Assembly (NCBI GenBank): GCA_019828595.1
Contig: JAHQRK010000010.1
Span: 930,001 to 994,000 of the forward strand
Length of the DNA: 64,000 nt
Direction: 5' to 3'
DNA from: Aphanomyces cochlioides
Taxonomy: Eukaryota > Oomycota > Saprolegniomycetes > Saprolegniales > Verrucalvaceae
Part shown: in pieces, positions 57,782 to 64,000 of the stretch
How the letters are laid out: each line of letters starts with the position of its first letter
Position numbering within the stretch: the first letter of the stretch is position 1
Position numbers and translations under genes: made by a program
The notes under the pieces: model-generated
What the model saw: the letters and a program-made list of their open reading frames with translations, nothing else
The model's database searches: none
Told to the model about the DNA's origin: nothing

Positions 57782-58205
57782 TCAAATTGATAGCGTCAAA
57801 CAAACAAGCCGACGAGGTGTCTGTTTGTCTTCCGGCGATCGATCTTGTCGTGGTTTCTTGTCTCTCGTCTCACTGACGGGGGAAGCTATATATGATGATG
57901 ACATCGCTCGAACGTCGTTTTTAGGATCGATTCTCATGATGTTAAAAGGAAGTGACAATATTTGGACGCTCTCCTGGGCAAGGGCTCGCCCTCGTGACAC
58001 AACATCCAGTCCTTCATAGTTTAAGGTGTGAAACTTGTGAGTCTTCAAGTATCCCAGTTGGGTCGCGAGCTACAAGAACCCTTCCAATTTTCATCGGTTG
58101 CCATTCTTGATATACAGAAGCTCTCCATCCATCGCGAAGATCGCGCCGGGCTCACTTGCGCGCCACTTCTGTCCTTTCTGTATTTTTTTGGAATTGACAC
58201 TGCAT
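57782..58205 (-). CDS. small protein of unknown function, model tentative
   Basis: Exons 58205-58156, 58105-58080 and 58011-57782 join in frame across 50- and 68-nt GT-AG introns; about 101 residues. Starts MQCQFQKNTERTEVARK, then GLDVVSRGRALAQESVQILS, and ends in a basic Arg/Lys/Pro tail. No family recognised. Its start faces the OFD1-like gene 45 bp away, with a shared motif pair between. The second intron is longer than usual, so exon 2 is the weakest part. Confidence 0.4.
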
Positions 58206-58213
58206 CAAGAATT

Positions 58214-58233
58214 CCCGGATAATATCCGGATAA
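58214..58233. promoter_or_regulatory. paired CCGGATAA motifs between divergent starts
   Basis: CCCGGATAATATCCGGATAA: two abutting copies of the recurring word, 10 bp from the minus-strand ATG at 58205 and 17 bp from the OFD1-like ATG at 58250. Confidence 0.5.
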
Positions 58234-58249
58234 GTTCCAAAAGATCGAA

Positions 58250-61200
58250 ATGGATGCGTCTGCCAGCAAGGACAGCAGCGGTCACGAGATCGCGCTATCG
58301 TTAGAACAGCTCAAAAGCAATCTCTTCCAGACTTTTCAAAAAGATGGTGCGGTTGAGCAGATTCGCGTACACCGATTTCGTGCAGTGACCTCGAATGAAG
58401 ATTATTGTAGGTTCATCTCCGAACATCATTTGTCCAGAAGCTGCAAAAGACATATTCTCCAGCAGTTGAAGCGCCACGCGAGTGGACTTTACTTGAAAAG
58501 ATCGCGAACAGTATGATTTGTCAATATTTGAACGCCAAGCAGCTCAAACACACTCTATCCGTGTTTGTGCCTGAAGTCGGTCAAGCGAATGTCCCAAACG
58601 ATATGATTGAAAAGATTCTGTACGCGTCAAATCCACCAGCTTCGCCCTCTTCATTGTGGTTAATTGATCTTCTTGAAGCAACAGAGCGCCGAGCCACGCT
58701 CATGACCCATGATGTTCAAACACAAACGATTGAAGATGATAGGCGCTTTGTTCTTGGTTCGTCATGTCCACTCCTTGCCACTGTGACATCGAAATCTTCA
58801 TCGTTGTAGAGAACGAGCTGAAGCGCATTGAAGACATTTATTTGTCTCAGAGTACGCTGCAGAAAGAGCAATCTCTTCGATCTCTCGAAGAGAGTATGAT
58901 TCAATTCCAGCAAGAGTACGACGCAAGACACAGAGACCAATTCCAAAAGGAGGTATGTCCATGTACACACCGTGATGTTGATCGTAAGAATCTAGCTTGA
59001 ACGCATGCGAGAAATGGAGATTTCTATGATGCGCGTTGAGGAGCGCAAGAAATACGTCAAGGAAATCGAAGCGTTGCGAGTCGAGTTGCAAACTGAATAT
59101 ACTGCTAAGGCCCAAGCTCTGCAAGATGCAGAGACGCAACTACGCACCGAGCATCTTGAGCGAAAGACTGTAAGGCATTCCATTGTTTACTCAACTGACG
59201 ATATCGCAGGCTCTCGAAGCTGATTTATTTGAGCTTCGCCAGACTCTCTTACGCGAGCTGGAACATGTTCGAGCAAAGGAGCGTCAGTTGCTTTCTACAG
59301 CAGAGCTGGAATCGATCAAGCATTCCAATGAAGCACGGCGACTTGCCCTTTTGGAAGACAATCTCAAGTTACGTGAGCGACAAGTGGAAGAAACCATTAA
59401 AGCAGTTCAAGTTGAGCGAGAAACGCAGTTAGAGAGAGTCATGAAAGAAGCAGAAGCTCGCGTTCAGGAACAAAAGCGAACATTGCAAGAGCTTAGCAAC
59501 CAGCTCAATAGAGAGGGCCAACAGCTCAAACAAAGCCAAGCGGAGTACACGGCAATGGCTCAACGCCTTGCTCATGTCGACGCTCAATTGACAGTACGAA
59601 GTGCATACTGAGACGAGAGATGTGATTTGCTCTAGGCTGCAAAAAGCCAACAAATGGAACAAGCTTTGAAGATAGAAGAACTTGACCACGAGAAGAATAT
59701 GCTTCGGTCTCAGCTCCAAACACACCAGACACAGCTCCTCCAAGCCAAGGGCGATCGAGACGAAGCAACTGCAGCACTTGCACATGCTGAGCAAGTTGTT
59801 GTTCGCTTGGAGGTAAGTTCCATGCACACCGGCATTATAACTTTAATCTACCGCAGCGAGAGGCAGCAGCTTTGAACGCAATTCATGAAAAGAGGTTGCA
59901 TGAAAAAGAAAAACAAGTTATGGAGCTCCAGAATCAATTACAAGCAGCGCGAGAGGAGCTGGTCAATATCAAGTTGAAAGGAACCGATATGCTCGTCGCA
60001 GTGAAGCGAGAAATGCTCGAGACGATGGAGACTGAGCGACGCGCTGCTCAGCTTCATGAACAAAATATTCAAATGCAGCTCTTTGTCCTTCAAACAAAGT
60101 GCAGTGAGCTTGAGGCGACAGCAAGTCGTTATCGCGCTGAGCTCGAAGATGAACAAGTTCACGTTGCATCTCTGCGCCACGAAATTTCAAGCTTAAATGG
60201 TGTCGTCAACACATTCAAATACGCGACGGACCTTCGAAAACCTGCATTTGATCGGTCATCACTGACTGCACATCGAACATCCACAAGTCAGCAGGATTTG
60301 TTGCTTTTGCAGCAGTTTGACGAGTGGAAGCGATCTCAAACTCAACAAAACAACCCGAGAAATAACATCGACAACAACTCGTCTACTGATGAAGCACAAG
60401 AAACACAAAGCCTTCGACAAGCCGAAAGAGAAGCCACGCAAAGACGCCTGGAAGAAGAAAGAGAGCATCTTCGACAACAACAGGAAGAGTTTAAAGCTCA
60501 AATCGAGGAAAAGCGGCGAGTCGACGCTATGGAAAGAATCGCCTGGGAAGAAAAGCAGCGCGTCGAAGCCATAGAGAGAGCAGCGTGGGAAGAGAAACTT
60601 CGTGCGGAAGCAAAAGAGAGAGCCGACATAGAAGCAAAAAAGCTAGCGGCAATTGAAGCTGAAAGGAAGGCGCAAGCCGATGCAAAGGATGCCTTTTTAA
60701 AGCGTCTGCAAGAAGAAAATGCAGCGCGCGAGGCTCAAGAAGCAATTGCAAGACAGCAGGCAATAGGGAAAGCTGAAAGAGAAACAGCAGAGCGTATAGC
60801 TCGAGAAGCTGCAGAGAAGAAGAAATGGGAAGAAGACATGCAAGTGGAATTGGCAAGAAAATTGCAAATAGCGAGAGAAGAACAAGAAAGACAGGAAAAA
60901 CAATTGAAGGAGCAAGAGCTAACCAAGAAATTGCCTCAAAAAGCAACAGAAGAGGCCTCAAGATCTGCGGAAGAAGCTGAAGTAGTGGCTCAATTGACTG
61001 CTACAATGCAACTGGAAGTGTCTGGCGCTGACGATGAGTCATTTTCATCCGAAGTTGGCGCAAATCAAGAAAGTTTTGAGAGCGACAAGAATACTCAAGA
61101 GATATCGAAGGAAGAAAACAATATTGACATCGAAAGCACAATACGACAGCAAGAGATGGAACAAGCCGAGAAAAAAAGACGACAAGAAGAAGAGGAAGCC

Positions 61201-62046
61201 GAGGCAGTTCGATTGCAGCGGCAGAAGGAGCGAAAAGAAGCAAAAAACGAGGAAAAAATCAGACGACAAAAGGAAGAAGAGGACAAAGCTCGAGAGCTTC
61301 AGCGGCAGCAGGCAGAGCGAGAAGCAGAAGCTGCACGACTGCAGCAAGAGGAGGAGGAGGAGCGTAGAAAAGAAGAAGCCGAGAGAGCTCGTCAAGAAGA
61401 AAAAGCTCGAAGAATCATAGAAGAACAGGAACAAGCAGAACGAGTTCGACAGCAGCAAGAAGAGGAAGAGAAGCGACGAAAAGCTGACGAGGAAGAAGAA
61501 AGGGCTCGACTTCAAAAAGAAGAGGAAGATCGACTGCGTCTACAACATCAGGAAGCAGAGGCATTGCGACTCGCTGCGGAAGAAGCGAAGAGGCTAACCG
61601 AAGCTGAGGAGAAGGCTCAAGCTGAAGAACGTGCCAAGCGAGAGGAAGAAGAACGGATGAAAGCAGCTCAGGACGAAAAAGCAAGGCAAGAGGAGGAGCA
61701 GAAGAAAAAAGACAGCGACATCATGGCGTCGTATCTCGAACGTGCCAAGGCTCGACGCGCGGCGGAGAAACGACGACTGGAGGAAGAGACCAAGGCAAAA
61801 GCTGCCAAGGAAGCAGCCAAAGCGGCTCAAGCAGCCCTCCAAGCACATCAAACCGCCGCAGAGGCATTGGTTTTCTTGGCTACTATTCTTACTGTCGATG
61901 GTAGGCACAAGAAGAAGTCAAGTCCGAATCTGGCGAGTCAGTCATTTCCGTCGGCGGCGTCGGCAACGAGAGGTACGCACATGAGACGATATTTTCTATT
62001 TATCTTTAACGTACATGCTAGTGCAAGCAGTGCAGATTCATTCTAA
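58250..62046 (+). CDS. OFD1-like centriolar/basal-body coiled-coil protein
   Basis: Nine exons: 58250-58366, 58411-58756, 58810-58952, 58996-59169, 59210-59593, 59636-59812, 59857-61869, 61905-61972 and 62022-62046; 1148 residues. The N-terminus matches OFD1: LEQLKSNLFQTFQKDGAVEQ, then a LisH-type CQYLNAKQLKHTLSVFVPEV (~75-95), then VQTQT after the helix LWLIDLLEATERR. The rest is long coiled coil, from ~670 onwards extremely rich in Glu, Lys, Arg, Ala and Gln (EEKARRIIEEQEQAERVRQQ-like runs). OFD1 caps the distal centriole and is needed for cilia; zoospore flagella are the likely context. The E/K/R-rich part is longer than in animals. Ends 16 bp from the convergent myosin gene. Confidence 0.82.
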
Positions 62047-62062
62047 CACGCAGAGATCTTTT

Positions 62063-64000
62063 TCATTTTGGAGTCTTTGTTCCCACGAGGATTTCGCCGT
62101 GGTGCCTGTCGATTTTTTTCATGGTCGTGGAATACGTCAAGGGATTTTTGATGAATTTAAAGGTAAGACGCCGCCCTCGTCGGGCTTCAAATGATATTTC
62201 GTCGGAAATTTTAATCAACAATTCACGGCCACAGATTTGCCGGAACCTGATCAAAGTCGCCATGTTAGATTGCCCTCTGGAGCGACTTTCAGTCGAAACG
62301 ACGTACCGCTTTCGAAGAGCAAGTGCAATTTCCGACTTTTGATGCACATTGTACATGAGTCCAACGCCGTCGTGGATGACATGGATGAAGAGATAATTGT
62401 CGTGGAACGGGCTCAGTGACAACTTGGCCAAATCCGTGATGGGAATCAGGCGGCGTTCCTTTGGACGATCGATCCGTGGCGCTTTGATGTTGTGGAGAAA
62501 AGTTTCCCCGATCAAAAGCAGTCGTGCTTGTGGTACAAATCTATTGAAGAACTTGTCATGCCAAGATCGTCTCAGTTGATCAATGTACCGCTCGTTGACT
62601 TTGATGGTATGGCCAGCAAAAAGCACTTGGCGCTCGTTGGCGGCCGTGAAGAACTTTTGGATGTGTGGATGGTTGACAAGCCCCAAGTAATCTCCAACGT
62701 ATTCACGGTCGAGCGTGTCTCGGCGACGTTTCTTTTGCCCAAAGAGCCTAGAGGACGTCAAGTTCCCCAGCTTATAACGCTCTTACTTCTCAAATTCTGT
62801 CCGAATGCCCAGCATGGCTTGATAACAAGACTCGAGTAATGATGGCGGCATCGTCGCTCGAACTTGATACCCTCGCCAACGAGAGCTGACGATTTTCACC
62901 GCATTTTTTATCAAGCGAAGACGACGCACGGCAGCATTTCGCTTGACGAAACTCGTTGCAAAGCTCACTCGGTTAAACTCCTCGTCAAGTGCCAAATGTT
63001 TGTGAAATCGCGTCGTGTCTGGGAGAACTTTATCGGCTAGACCGTGCCACGATGCATACAACCGCGCCGAGTCTTCCTTGGCAATCTTATCTCGTCGCAA
63101 GCGTTGCTACACAAGGAAAGAATAGATCATCGAACCCACCGTGCAAACCCCACCTGAATATTGAGCAAGACGGCTTCGTACCGAGCAGTGACATCATTGT
63201 ACACATCCAAGTACTTCAAAAGTCGCAAACGAACCTGCGCTTCCATCTTAGGTGGTGCAAGAAATCAAATTCTATACCAAGCGTCGTTGCCATGCAGCTT
63301 GGATGACTTTGGCGATTTGCGGGAGCTTGTCTTGACGGAGACGCTCAAGTGAAAAGAGGGCCGTTGGGTGCTTGATGAAGATTTTATTCAGGCCGAGGGA
63401 AAAGCCCCCAAGAGAGTCTTTATCCTGCTCAAATGGCAACATCCTCGTGTCAGTTGGATCAACGGCCTTGGAGTTATTCTTTGCTGCCAAATGTGCCTTG
63501 TAAATCTCGAGCGGAGTCATTGTCGTCTGTGTACTCCCGACTGGTTGCAAGCTTGGAAGAACGCCAATGTCATCCGCCATGAGCAACTCAACTGTCGCTT
63601 GGCGCTACAAAAATCCTCAGCCAAGACAGCTTTCAAGACGCACCAGCGAGCATTGCTTTGGCGCTGGCCACGTCGACGCGGAGAGGATTTTATATCGATG
63701 GAGGAACGTGGCGTACGTTTCGCGGTAGCAAAATCCCGCACGCCGCATGCGGACATTTTCGACAAGTCCCAAGCATCGAATTTGCGCCGTGACGAGATCT
63801 TTCTCGACCAAGCGTGGTGCTTTCTTTTCATTCGGTTTGATGCATCTACGCAGTCGCCATGGTTGTGAGTTTCCGTGATGTCAACTTGCTTTGGAATGTA
63901 CCGAATGTAGTGCGGATTGCAAGCTTTGAGCCCTTGGAGAAGCGCACTCACTTGATTTCGAAATTGAGTCGACGTCGATGGTGGCCGTTTCAATTTATCT
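62063..64000 (-). CDS. class I myosin heavy chain, 5' part beyond window
   Basis: Partial: the window starts inside the motor. Seen in order: the actin-binding end of the motor (FRNQVSALLQGLKACNPHYI, then RCIKPNEKKAP across an intron at 63911-63856); the converter region (VRMRRAGFCYRETYATFLHR; FIKHPTALFSLERLR); two neck stretches with IQ-like motifs (IAKVIQAAWQRR; IVSSRWRGYQVR); and a TH1 membrane-binding tail (HPHIQKFF...VLFAGHTIKVNERY) ending GTKTPK. Five short introns. There is no SH3 or acidic tail, so a short-tailed myosin I linking actin to acidic phospholipids is inferred. Confidence 0.9.

Noticed and set aside
58050..58160. Minus-strand frames resembling coding (IGRVLVARDPTGILED; EPGAIFAMDGELL) around 58.1 kb.
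   Set aside because: They cannot be joined to each other or to the downstream open frame without a frameshift; the chosen model treats them as introns, with low confidence.
1..64000. tRNA, rRNA or CRISPR arrays.
   Set aside because: None was recognised by eye; a cloverleaf search was not possible, so an isolated tRNA could have been missed.

Overview
The window looks like nuclear DNA of an oomycete (heterokont), most likely a saprolegnian water mould. The reasons: protein genes are split by very short GT-AG introns (mostly 38-55 nt), neighbouring genes are packed tail to tail with gaps of 4-50 bp, there are flagellar/centriolar and myosin I genes, two HSF-type regulators, an EDR2-type PH-START protein, and Tc1/pogo-type DNA transposons. 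The taxonomic call is inference from gene style; no marker gene decides it. I rebuilt most genes by joining exons by eye. Joins that keep frame and restore known domain motifs are reliable; starts and small genes are less certain.

Layout. 0-8.2 kb is a transposon-rich margin: a Myb/SANT-like gene, an intact pogo/Tc5-like transposase gene, and a decayed Tc1 element with long inverted repeats. 8.3-20.9 kb holds an Mpo1-like fatty-acid dioxygenase, a BAG6-like ubiquitin-like protein, a tandem array of three glycerol-3-phosphate acyltransferase genes sharing exon structure, a small unknown gene and a PP1 catalytic subunit. 20.8-32.5 kb holds the proteasome activator Blm10/PA200, a small gene, a CoA-type Nudix hydrolase, a Tousled-like kinase, a sugar-phosphate transporter and a SAM/zinc-finger protein.

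32.6-37.1 kb has a small gene and a PPPDE-PUL peptidase gene, separated by a long-terminal-repeat DNA element that itself carries a nested pogo transposon. 37.2-44.4 kb is pyruvate carboxylase flanked by two HSF-type genes, then a small gene and an EF-hand/TMEM65 protein. 44.5-47.4 kb is a gene-free AT-rich island with a MITE and a nested palindrome. 47.5-64 kb has SmB, a STIMATE/TMEM110 homologue, a zinc-finger Kelch protein, a PH-START-DUF1336 protein, an EF-hand coiled-coil protein, an OFD1-like centriolar protein and the 3' part of a class I myosin.

Most genes are unrelated housekeeping functions. Apparent themes are lipid handling (Mpo1, three GPATs, Nudix CoA hydrolase, PH-START), proteostasis (BAG6, Blm10, PPPDE-PUL) and cilium/cytoskeleton (OFD1-like, EF-hand coiled coil, myosin I). 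Points most worth a second look: a tandem duplication that pushes the Blm10 C-terminal 20S-docking motif out of frame; an insertion exactly at a stop codon with a second transposon nested in it; a recurring TATCCGGATAA-type motif close to many start codons; and an SmB gene whose start codon is its own exon and which has the only long intron.
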